A DNA stretch of 7,376 bases from Deltaproteobacteria bacterium UBA2957 (GTDB lineage Bacteria; Myxococcota_A; UBA796): contig DEBL01000189.1 in NCBI GenBank assembly GCA_002348535.1, positions 1 through 7,376 on the forward strand, read 5' to 3'. Every line of letters begins with the position of its first letter. The first letter of the stretch is position 1. The notes below the pieces were generated by a model. The model ran no database searches. It was not told where the DNA came from and saw nothing but the letters and a program-made list of their open reading frames with translations. This document shows positions 1-6,382 of the stretch, piece by piece. Both the position numbers and the translations under genes were made by a program.

Positions 1-1037
1 GGACCGTTCCGGGCATCAACATCGAGGAGACCGAGATCTACAACTATGCAGCAGAGCGCGGTTACTTCATGACCGGAAGTGCCGATGATACGGAGCCGCA
101 GGTTGTCGACTGGTGGAAAGGGCAGGGCAGCTTGATTGATTACTTCAACCCCGAAGCTGTCGAGTGGTGGCACACCTTGGTCGACAAGACGCTTGACCTT
201 GGCATCGACGGGTGGAAGTGCGACGGACTGGACTTCTCGGCCATCATCGCCAAGCACTCGCCGTATCTGGGGCGCGACGTGGAACGCATCGAGTACAGCC
301 ACGCCTACTACCAAGATTTCCACGATTACACTCGGGAGCGCCTCGGCGACGACCGGGTCAATACGGTTCGACCCGTGGACAACTATGGTGCCGACCTCGG
401 TGGCCCGGGAGTGCAGTTCGCGCCTCAAGATATCGTCTGGGCGGGGTGGGTTGGAGACCAAGATCCCGACTTTAGCGGCCTGGAAGCTGCACTTCGCAAC
501 ATGTACTGGTCGGACCACGACGGCTACACGGTGTTTGGGTCGGATATCGGAGGCTACCGAACCGACGATTCGGAGTTGGGCCGCTCAAGGGACGTTTTTA
601 TCCGCTGGGCCCAACTGGGGGCGCTGAGCGCAATCATGGAAAACGGGGGGGCAGGTGAGCACCGCCCTTGGGCGTTCGATGAAGAGACCACGTCCATCTA
701 CCGGACCTATGCCAAGCTGCACGCCGACCTCATCCCATACCTCATGGAGGAGGGGGGCTTGGCCTTCTCGGAGTCTCGCGGTCTGATGGACTTCACCGAC
801 AAGGCGACCTATGCCTTTAAACTCGGAAGGGACCTCTTTGTGGTTCCGGTACGGGACGAGACCAACGAGGTGTTGGTTCGCTTGCCGGCGGGCGAATGGG
901 TCTATGCTTTCGATTCGAGCATGACCTACTCCGAAGAAGACGAGTTTACGCTCAGTGTCGCGATGAATGAGTACCCGCTGTTTTTCCGAAACGACAGCGC
1001 GGTTGGTGCAACTGTATTGACCAGTCTTGGGCTGTAG
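1..1037 (+). CDS. Glycoside hydrolase family 31 enzyme, C-terminal part (cut by left edge)
   Basis: This is the catalytic C-terminal part of a retaining alpha-glycosidase of family GH31. The frame is open from base 3, so the Met at base 69 is internal and the true start lies outside the window. The segment GWKCDG carries the likely nucleophile Asp (codon 222-224), and WVGDQ carries the likely acid/base Asp (codon 456-458). These are followed by the family signature FGSDIGGY and by GEHRPWAFDEET, which leads into the LH-DLIPYL helix typical of GH31. The last 80 or so residues look like the beta-sandwich that follows the barrel. The SDIGGY form replaces the more common HDIGGF and also occurs in sulfoquinovosidases, but the diagnostic upstream residues are missing here. 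The substrate (alpha-glucoside, xyloside, galactoside or sulfoquinovoside) therefore cannot be named. No signal peptide can be judged. nadC follows after only 2 bp, so co-transcription is likely. Confidence 0.9.
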   Translation, partial: TVPGINIEETEIYNYAAERGYFMTGSADDTEPQVVDWWKGQGSLIDYFNPEAVEWWHTLVDKTLDLGIDGWKCDGLDFSAIIAKHSPYLGRDVERIEYSHAYYQDFHDYTRERLGDDRVNTVRPVDNYGADLGGPGVQFAPQDIVWAGWVGDQDPDFSGLEAALRNMYWSDHDGYTVFGSDIGGYRTDDSELGRSRDVFIRWAQLGALSAIMENGGAGEHRPWAFDEETTSIYRTYAKLHADLIPYLMEEGGLAFSESRGLMDFTDKATYAFKLGRDLFVVPVRDETNEVLVRLPAGEWVYAFDSSMTYSEEDEFTLSVAMNEYPLFFRNDSAVGATVLTSLGL

Positions 1038-1039
1038 GG

Positions 1040-1867
1040 GTGGATCTCAACGCCTTAGTTCGCGCAGCGCTTCACGAGGACATCGGTCCCGGTGATGTCA
1101 CAACAGAAGCGTGTGTCGACCCTCACTTGCAGGGTGTTGCGGAAATCCGCGCGAAGGAGCCGTTGGTTGCCTGTGGTCACGCGCCGGCAACCGAGGCTTT
1201 TGAGCAGTTGGGCGCCCGCTACCAAGGGGCGGTGCCGGACGGTACCCTCGTTGAAGCCGACACGGTCATCGCTAGGGTGACCGGCACGCTCCGGGCACTC
1301 CTGACGGCGGAAAGGGTTGCCCTTAACTTTCTCATGCGTCTTTCAGGGATCGCCACGCATACACGCGCATGCGTAGGCGCTGCAGGAGGGCTTCGAGTGG
1401 TTGACACGCGGAAGACCACGCCCCTGCACCGCACCCTCGAGAAGCATGCGGTACGAATGGGGGGCGCTTCGAATCACAGATTCGCGTTGTACGATGCCGT
1501 GCTCATCAAGGAGAACCACATCATGGCCGCGGGCGGTATTGACAACGCCATCCGCCGCGCAGCCCTCGCCGTCGATGGACGCTTTGCGATTCAGGTTGAG
1601 GTGGAAACTCTGGAGCAACTGCAGTCTGCGATCGATGCGGGCGCGGACGCCGTGTTGTTGGACAACATGACCAATGAGCAACTGGAGCGGGCGATTGACT
1701 TGGCAGCGGGACGTCTTCTGCTGGAAGCCAGCGGTGGCATCACCCCGAGTCGGCTGCCAAAGCTCGATGGAATGGGGCTCGATCGGGTGAGCATGGGCGG
1801 ACTTATTCATCAAGCGCGTTGGGTGGATTTGTCGATGCGCATCACGCTGGTGGATGAAAATACCTAG
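1040..1867 (+). CDS. nadC: Nicotinate-nucleotide pyrophosphorylase (quinolinate phosphoribosyltransferase)
   Basis: The enzyme converts quinolinate and PRPP to nicotinate mononucleotide, CO2 and pyrophosphate, the step where de novo NAD synthesis joins the salvage route. It acts in the cytosol. The 275-residue length is normal for the family. Visible motifs are LHEDIGPGDVTT (11-22), ERVALNFLMRLSGIAT (91-106), the PRPP/quinolinate-binding DTRKTTPLHR (122-131), NHRFALYDAVLIKENHI (145-161), VEVET (186-190), LLDN (207-209 region), EASGGI (229-234) and SMGGLIHQA (251-259). The start is GTG: the next in-frame Met is about residue 100, inside a conserved helix, and the family's N-terminal helix begins right after the GTG. 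No good ribosome site is visible. Translation may be coupled to the upstream GH31 gene, whose stop is 2 bp away. No nadA or nadB is in view. Confidence 0.96.
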   Translation: MDLNALVRAALHEDIGPGDVTTEACVDPHLQGVAEIRAKEPLVACGHAPATEAFEQLGARYQGAVPDGTLVEADTVIARVTGTLRALLTAERVALNFLMRLSGIATHTRACVGAAGGLRVVDTRKTTPLHRTLEKHAVRMGGASNHRFALYDAVLIKENHIMAAGGIDNAIRRAALAVDGRFAIQVEVETLEQLQSAIDAGADAVLLDNMTNEQLERAIDLAAGRLLLEASGGITPSRLPKLDGMGLDRVSMGGLIHQARWVDLSMRITLVDENT

Positions 1868-1961
1868 ACGGAGTTGGTGGCGCGTTTTTTGACCCAACAA
1901 CGGTGGTCCGGGGCCTCGACTTGAACTACAACGGATCGACGACCTTTGATGTTTGAGCGCA

Positions 1962-2960
1962 ATGGATCCTGTCTCTACCGACTTGCTGAACTGGTATGAC
2001 GCCCACCGCCGGGTGCTTCCGTGGCGTGAAAACCCGAACGTATACTGGGTTTGGATTTCCGAGGTTATGCTGCAGCAAACTCGAGTCGATACCGGTTTGC
2101 AGTATTTCGGGAGGTTCATTGCGCGATTTCCCACGGTCGAGGATCTTGCGCGTGCGCCCTTGGACGATGTCCTCACACTCTGGGCAGGCCTTGGGTACTA
2201 TTCTCGGGCCCGCAACCTCCACAAGGCCGCCCAGTTGGTATCCGAAGCCGGGTGCTTTCCTAGCGACCTGAAAGGCTTGCGTGCATTGCCCGGGGTGGGG
2301 GAGTACATGGCTGCTGCAATTGCCAGCATTGCGCTCGGCCTTGATGAGGCGACGGTGGACGGCAATATCGCGAGGGTGATGGCCCGAATCCATGCGGATC
2401 TGGGCCCCCGAAAGGCGATGTGGGCCCACGCTCGAGCGCACCTCCCGAGAGGCCGAGCTGGCGATTACAATCAGGCGCTAATGGACCTCGGAGCAACGAT
2501 TTGCACCCCGAAAAGCCCCAGATGCGAGCGATGTCCGGTCCAGAGTCATTGCGCCGGCCTACTGACCGGCCATCCGACCAGCTTTCCGCCGCCCAAGGTC
2601 AAAAAGACAGTTCCAATTGTCCCGATGAATCTCACCATGCACGTGCAGCGCGATGCTGTCTGGGTGGGGCGCCGCCCGGCACAGGGCCTTTGGGCTGGGT
2701 TGTGGGCCTTTCCGGAAGCCGGAGAGGGCCAAGGCCGGCGCATTGGTGCCTTTGAGCATGTGCTGAGCCACAAGCGCCTCGCCGTAAATGTGTGGGTGTC
2801 AGAAGCGCCGCCTCCTGCGCCGGAGCCAAACTGGTCCGGTTACGGTTGGGTGCAGCCGCAAGAACTGCAGAATCGAGGGATCTCGGCACTCACAGCGAAA
2901 TGCCTCAGCCTGTTTCACGAAGACGGCACAAGCCGAGGAGATAGCCATTCACGAGCCTGA
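1962..2960 (+). CDS. mutY: A/G-specific adenine DNA glycosylase MutY
   Basis: MutY removes adenine mispaired with 8-oxoguanine (or G) in base excision repair. The 332-residue protein has both expected domains. The N-terminal helix-hairpin-helix glycosylase contains SEVMLQQT with catalytic Glu34, the hairpin LPGVGEYMAAAI (109-120) and VDGNIARV with catalytic Asp133. Tyr115 stands where endonuclease III has its catalytic Lys, which favours MutY over Nth. A 4Fe-4S cluster follows, Cys181-X6-Cys188-X2-Cys191-X5-Cys197. The C-terminal NUDIX-like domain (about 215-332) has GLWAGLWAFPE and VLSHKRL; the latter matches the FSH loop that reads 8-oxoG, with Leu for Phe but Ser269 and His270 kept. I chose ATG 1962; an in-frame TTG at 1953 would add three residues. 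Neither has a strong ribosome site. The 94 bp after nadC show no convincing terminator or promoter. The 3' end overlaps the convergent cinA-like gene. Confidence 0.96.
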   Translation: MDPVSTDLLNWYDAHRRVLPWRENPNVYWVWISEVMLQQTRVDTGLQYFGRFIARFPTVEDLARAPLDDVLTLWAGLGYYSRARNLHKAAQLVSEAGCFPSDLKGLRALPGVGEYMAAAIASIALGLDEATVDGNIARVMARIHADLGPRKAMWAHARAHLPRGRAGDYNQALMDLGATICTPKSPRCERCPVQSHCAGLLTGHPTSFPPPKVKKTVPIVPMNLTMHVQRDAVWVGRRPAQGLWAGLWAFPEAGEGQGRRIGAFEHVLSHKRLAVNVWVSEAPPPAPEPNWSGYGWVQPQELQNRGISALTAKCLSLFHEDGTSRGDSHSRA

Positions 2961-3616
2961 CTCAGTTGATGTGCATCTCGCGAGTCCAGCGTAACAATCA
3001 CCGAAGGTGGGTTGGTCTCAACCCTTGGGTAGCTTCCGATGTCGACCGCGGGCCATCGTTTGGCGGCCTCACTCAGGATTGCCGCGATTGTGGACTCACG
3101 CATGGTTGTTGTGAGCCGATCGGACTCCATCGGAGCGCCATCCAATGTCTGCGCGAACAGGTCAAATTTTCGTCGGAAGTAGATGGGTACGCCAGGAAGA
3201 ATCACAACGTTTCTGCACACCAAAACGGGGAATCCCTCACCAACTAAGCACGTACCCTGTGGAATATCGGCCATCCGAAGCGCGGCCGGCGTGCAGTTGG
3301 CGCCCATGTGCTTCTTGAGGGCGGCCTCAATCTCGACATTGCGCTCGATGGGCACGTCAAAGGCGCGGGCAACGCCTTCAAAGGTAACGTCGTCGTGTGT
3401 CGGGCCTACACCGCCGCTGGTGAATACGTGGGTGAACCGGCCGGCCATGGTGCGCACGGTATCCGCGATGACATCGACGTCATCGGGAATCACATGGATG
3501 CGGGCAAGGTCGACACCAATCGACCGAAGCCGTCGCGCCAACCATGGACTGTTTTCGTCTGTAAACTTTCCGGAGAGGATTTCGTTTCCGATGATGACTG
3601 CTGCTGCGCTGACCAT
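2915..3616 (-). CDS. CinA N-terminal (COG1058) / MoaB-Mog-fold protein without PncC domain
   Basis: This 233-residue cytosolic protein has the molybdopterin-binding (MoCF) fold of the N-terminal half of CinA. Motifs in order are IGNEILSG (9-16), the nucleotide-binding SGGVGPTHDDVT (67-78), ILPGVPI (139-145) and the COG1058 tail motif IGSYPR (193-198), followed by a small alpha/beta end. The C-terminal nicotinamide-nucleotide amidase (PncC) domain of full CinA is absent, as in many stand-alone COG1058 proteins. Family members of this kind have been reported to hydrolyse ADP-ribose, and the related domain of eukaryotic FAD synthase acts on FAD, so a nucleotide pyrophosphatase role is likely. 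That activity is known from relatives, not shown here. The ATG at 3614-3616 has AGGA eight bases upstream. The gene converges on mutY with a 46-bp overlap and diverges from the TPR operon. Confidence 0.9.
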   Translation of the reverse strand: MVSAAAVIIGNEILSGKFTDENSPWLARRLRSIGVDLARIHVIPDDVDVIADTVRTMAGRFTHVFTSGGVGPTHDDVTFEGVARAFDVPIERNVEIEAALKKHMGANCTPAALRMADIPQGTCLVGEGFPVLVCRNVVILPGVPIYFRRKFDLFAQTLDGAPMESDRLTTTMRESTIAAILSEAAKRWPAVDIGSYPRVETNPPSVIVTLDSRDAHQLSQAREWLSPRLVPSS

Positions 3617-3624
3617 GGCGACTA

Positions 3625-3628
3625 TCCT
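3625..3628 (-). promoter_or_regulatory. Ribosome binding site of the cinA-like gene
   Basis: Read on the minus strand these bases are AGGA (inside CAGGAT), eight bases before the ATG at 3616-3614. The spacing fits a Shine-Dalgarno site and supports this start. Confidence 0.45.
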
Positions 3629-3636
3629 GAGGTTTT

Positions 3637-3650
3637 TCTGTTCGAACAGA
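3637..3650. repeat. Perfect 14-bp palindrome, candidate operator
   Basis: TCTGTTCGAACAGA is its own reverse complement. It lies 21-34 bp upstream of the cinA-like ATG, inside the only divergent intergenic region of the window, a usual place for a repressor site. With no central spacer it cannot form a hairpin, so binding by a dimeric DNA-binding protein is the more natural reading. The half-sites TGTTC and GAACA resemble some LexA half-sites, but known LexA sites have a spacer between them. The assignment is inference: one perfect 14-mer palindrome somewhere in a window of this size is not improbable by chance. Confidence 0.35.
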
Positions 3651-3736
3651 CGGGTGCGGGTAGAGTAATAAAGTAACCGACATTTTTATCCGTAATTCAA
3701 ATAGAAGACTGGGCCCTCTGCCCGGATGACCTCACG

Positions 3737-5212
3737 ATGAAGCAAAACCGCTACGGCCTGTTGACTACCACATCGCTAAATGGCGTCACGGTGGAACAGT
3801 TTGTCGTATGGCGTGAGCATTCCAACACGGCGTGGTCTTCTCCGGTACCGAATGTTCCAACTGGCCCCGTAGCGCCGGAGTTGCGGTGGACCCCTGATGG
3901 CCACGCCGAAATGAGGGGAACTCAGGCTCTCGACGACGGAAAGTGGTGTTGGAAGAACGGAAACGGCCTTCAGGTAGACTTCGAAGAAATCCAGATGCAA
4001 CGGGCCCCTCGGAGCGTGAGTTCACCGATGGGCGACACAGGGTTATTGGTGATTATGCTCACCCTGCTGGTGGCAGTGGGCCAACTCAACTACCTGATCA
4101 AGGCACTCATCGGGCCCACCCCAGTCACTGCTCAAGCGGTGGAGCCATCGCCGGAGCTCATTGCACGGCTGCTAAAAAAACAGTTTGGCGGAGCAAATGA
4201 CGGGCTTGTTGCTCGCGTGGAAAGGCCTGAAGCGGTCGAGGCGCTCCCATCGTTTTATCTTCCGGTAGGGTCGGTCGGTCCGGCGGAACGAGTTGGAGGC
4301 GGGGCTGTCGCTGCGGAGACGATTCGCAGACGGCCGCCGGGGGACCCAACACAGGCGTCGAAGGAGGGCAGTCCTAGCAACAACGATTCGCTCCAGGGTG
4401 AAATAGAGCCGCTGCTCGCGGAAGCGGAACAAGCCCCAGGTATCCGAGGATTGGTTGGGCAGGCCGCTGATAACGAGCCCGTCGATTCGGGTGTCGAACC
4501 CGCCATTGAACGATTTGTCGGGTGGGGTTTTCACGATTGGTTCGATGTTGCCGAAGCCGAGCCGGAAGACACCCAGCAGATGACCGAGCGCCTTGAACTC
4601 GCGCGGCAGTTAATGAAAATTGACCCCGACGAGCCGTACGCAATCATGACGGTTGCGTATTATGCGTACCTATCGGAAAACTATGTCCTCTGTCGGGAAC
4701 TGTACGCTAAATACATTCGGCTCTATCCAGAGGACGCTGCAGGCTGGAACAATCTCGCGTTGACCTATAAACGGTCCGGTGAATACGACGAAGAGGAGCG
4801 CCTTTATCGTATGGCGCTGGCCTTGGAGCCCGAAAATTCCAACACGCGAAATAACCTTGCGGTGAACTTGGCACATCAGGGCCGGTATCGCGAGGCTGAA
4901 GCCCTGATGGATAGACTAAATCCGGCACCCGAGGAAGTGCCGTATGCAGAACTACATCGAGCCAAGATTGCGGCCGCACAAGGCCGCATGCGGAGGGCAA
5001 AACGGCACTTGAAACGGGCGTTGGCGGAGGTTGACAAGATGGACACGTTCCATCACATTGAGTTCCGGCAAGACATTCGTCTCGACCCAAGCCTCGAGGC
5101 CATGCGCCGCCGCCCGAGCGTAAAAGCTCTGCTGCGAGACAGGTACGGTGACGATTCGCCGTTGTCGATTGGTCCGAGTCCGGCGCAGCTTGGCGGCAAG
5201 CCCCATGGGTGA
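3737..5212 (+). CDS. Single-pass membrane TPR protein A (unknown function, envelope complex candidate)
   Basis: I do not recognise a named family for this 491-residue protein. Residues 1-95 look beta-rich and may be a degenerate FHA-like domain (inference; FHA phosphopeptide-binding residues are not evident). One membrane helix spans about 102-122 (GLLVIMLTLLVAVGQLNYL). There is no cleavable signal peptide, so the N-terminus is probably cytosolic and the rest periplasmic. A linker (126-260) follows, rich in Pro, Gly, Glu and Ala, with a conserved-looking piece SFYLPVGSVGP (172-182). Residues 282-430 hold TPR-type helix pairs, for example GWNNLALTYKRSGEYDEEER (336-355) and NNLAVNLAHQGRYREAEALM (372-391). 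The tail contains EFRQDIRLDP (442-451). The downstream gene encodes a paralogue and its ATG overlaps this stop codon by 8 bp. The ATG start has only a weak ribosome site. Confidence 0.85.
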   Translation: MKQNRYGLLTTTSLNGVTVEQFVVWREHSNTAWSSPVPNVPTGPVAPELRWTPDGHAEMRGTQALDDGKWCWKNGNGLQVDFEEIQMQRAPRSVSSPMGDTGLLVIMLTLLVAVGQLNYLIKALIGPTPVTAQAVEPSPELIARLLKKQFGGANDGLVARVERPEAVEALPSFYLPVGSVGPAERVGGGAVAAETIRRRPPGDPTQASKEGSPSNNDSLQGEIEPLLAEAEQAPGIRGLVGQAADNEPVDSGVEPAIERFVGWGFHDWFDVAEAEPEDTQQMTERLELARQLMKIDPDEPYAIMTVAYYAYLSENYVLCRELYAKYIRLYPEDAAGWNNLALTYKRSGEYDEEERLYRMALALEPENSNTRNNLAVNLAHQGRYREAEALMDRLNPAPEEVPYAELHRAKIAAAQGRMRRAKRHLKRALAEVDKMDTFHHIEFRQDIRLDPSLEAMRRRPSVKALLRDRYGDDSPLSIGPSPAQLGGKPHG

Positions 5213-6353
5213 CCTGAATATCCAAGTCAGACTAAACGGTGTCGTCGTTGATGACCGCACGATTGCAGTGAAGCGATCGGTGGTAGTGGGGGACTTCCCG
5301 GGGTCTGCGTATTTGTTTCCGGGAGCCTCGGTGCGCGTGCAACGGTCCAATGACGTTCTGACGGCACTCGGCCAGCCCTTGAGGGAAGGAGATTCCGTAG
5401 GCCTGTCTATGTCCCACATCACAGTCCGTCTGTCCCATACCCAAAAGGCGCGACCCCGGCATCCACGCACCGGGCACGGCCTTGACAACAGCTTTCTCGT
5501 CGCCGCCGTGCTGATTGTGCTGACTGGAACCTGGCTCGATGCCGTCCGTGCATGGGCCCACCGGCTGCCAACGAATGGGGCTGCAGTAGTGGATGGGTGG
5601 GTCAACCCCACAACCGGCCAGCAACGAGCCACAATGAACATCAAAGATGTGAGTCGGGCGCGACGGACTGCGGAGGCACCCGATGGGCCCAGTCATCGGA
5701 CTGATGACGCACAAACCGGCGTTGGATACACCCCGTGGCTGCGCAATGCCGTGTTTGTCGACGAGCGGTTTAAGGAAGCAGACCGCCGTCTCGACGCCGA
5801 TCCGGAGTCGACCGAGAGTCGGCGCGTCGTGGCCCATACCGCCTACAACTCCGGACACTACAGCGCCGCAGCTTGGCACTACCGGCAAATTGTGGAGGCA
5901 AACTCCTCGGACCACCACGCGGCGTTGAGGCTCGCTTGGGCACTGCGCCGTGAAGGAAAACACCGGCAAGAACTCGCGATTTACCGTTCGGTTCTACTCG
6001 GTGATCCTGACCACGTTCTCGCCCTGAGCGGTCGGACGCTGGCTGAACTTCGTCTGGATCAAACAGGTGCAGCTGGCCGGACCTTTGACCGACTTCAAAC
6101 GGTTGCGCCCGACCACCCTTACACCGAGATGACGGCCGCTATAATGGAAGCCAATCAAGGTCAGCTCAACCGGGCGCTGAAGTCTCTGTCTCGCGCGCTC
6201 AAAGAACGGGAACGATTACCGAAAGACCTCCAGGTGGAACTTCGACGGGACATCGCAATCGACCCGCTGTTCGCCCCGCTGCGTGCCGGGCGTGGATTGC
6301 CAGCGGTGCTGCGAAGGCATTTCGGCGCTGCATCCCCCCGCGCGACACGGTAA
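5205..6353 (+). CDS. Single-pass membrane TPR protein B (paralogue of the upstream TPR protein)
   Basis: This 382-residue protein has the same plan as its upstream neighbour. Residues 1-80 are a short beta-rich domain that resembles half of an FHA fold (IQVRLNGVVVDDRTIAV, then ALGQPLREGDSV and HITVRLSH) but lacks the usual GR and SxxH phosphopeptide-binding residues. A membrane helix spans about 96-112 (SFLVAAVLIVLTGTWLD), followed by a linker of about 65 residues. TPR-like repeats run from 185 to 332, and the tail has ELRRDIAIDP (345-354). Residues 185-374 align without a gap to 282-471 of the first protein. I chose ATG 5205 over ATG 5148. It begins a domain-like sequence and overlaps the previous stop by 8 bp, while the extra 19 residues of the longer form are Arg-rich and look like out-of-frame coding. 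Function is unknown; a heteromeric complex with the first protein is likely. Confidence 0.85.
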   Translation: MGDLNIQVRLNGVVVDDRTIAVKRSVVVGDFPGSAYLFPGASVRVQRSNDVLTALGQPLREGDSVGLSMSHITVRLSHTQKARPRHPRTGHGLDNSFLVAAVLIVLTGTWLDAVRAWAHRLPTNGAAVVDGWVNPTTGQQRATMNIKDVSRARRTAEAPDGPSHRTDDAQTGVGYTPWLRNAVFVDERFKEADRRLDADPESTESRRVVAHTAYNSGHYSAAAWHYRQIVEANSSDHHAALRLAWALRREGKHRQELAIYRSVLLGDPDHVLALSGRTLAELRLDQTGAAGRTFDRLQTVAPDHPYTEMTAAIMEANQGQLNRALKSLSRALKERERLPKDLQVELRRDIAIDPLFAPLRAGRGLPAVLRRHFGAASPRATR

Positions 6354-6372
6354 ACTCAGCACCGCAGCTGTC

Positions 6373-6378
6373 GAGGAG
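6373..6378 (+). promoter_or_regulatory. Ribosome binding site of coaD
   Basis: GAGGAG lies four bases before the coaD ATG at 6383, the strongest Shine-Dalgarno match in the window. The 29-bp gap after the TPR gene leaves little room for a separate promoter, so coaD is probably read from the operon but translated independently. Confidence 0.65.
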
Positions 6379-6382
6379 TCTC

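Larger units (their letters stand above)
3617..3736. promoter_or_regulatory. Divergent intergenic region between cinA-like gene and TPR operon
   Basis: These 120 bp separate two divergent start codons, so promoters for both directions should lie here. Bases 3660-3706 are clearly more AT-rich than the surrounding genes (stretches such as TAATAAAG and CATTTTTATC). I could not fit a convincing -35/-10 pair in either direction; the best plus-strand -35-like word is CCGACA at 3677-3682. The palindrome at 3637-3650 lies on the cinA-like side. The region just before the TPR gene ATG is GC-rich and has only a weak ribosome site. Confidence 0.4.

Noticed and set aside
1875..1900. T-run after nadC (GCGTTTTTTGACC) as an intrinsic terminator
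   Set aside because: No GC-rich hairpin directly precedes the T-run; the only pairing found (GTTGG with CCAAC) places the T-run in the loop.
1343..2176. A 277-codon open frame on the minus strand across nadC and the start of mutY
   Set aside because: It is antisense to two clearly recognised genes, its translation is Ser/Arg/His-rich with no domain pattern, and long shadow frames are expected in GC-rich DNA.
3183..3676. Plus-strand open frames opposite the cinA-like gene
   Set aside because: The minus strand has all CinA/MoCF motifs in order; the plus-strand products show no family features.
3726..3740. A minimal frame ATG-ACC-TCA-CGA-TGA whose stop overlaps the TPR gene start
   Set aside because: Four codons with no ribosome site is probably chance, not a leader peptide.
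5148..5204. Longer start for TPR protein B at ATG 5148
   Set aside because: It would overlap the upstream gene by 65 bp and add an Arg-rich stretch that is simply the other frame of that gene; ATG 5205 gives a clean domain start and a short overlap.
4952..5969. Two long minus-strand open frames (4952-5644 and 5232-5969) opposite the TPR genes
   Set aside because: Their translations are Cys/Pro/Arg/Ser-rich without motifs, while the plus strand gives coherent paralogous TPR proteins over the same bases.
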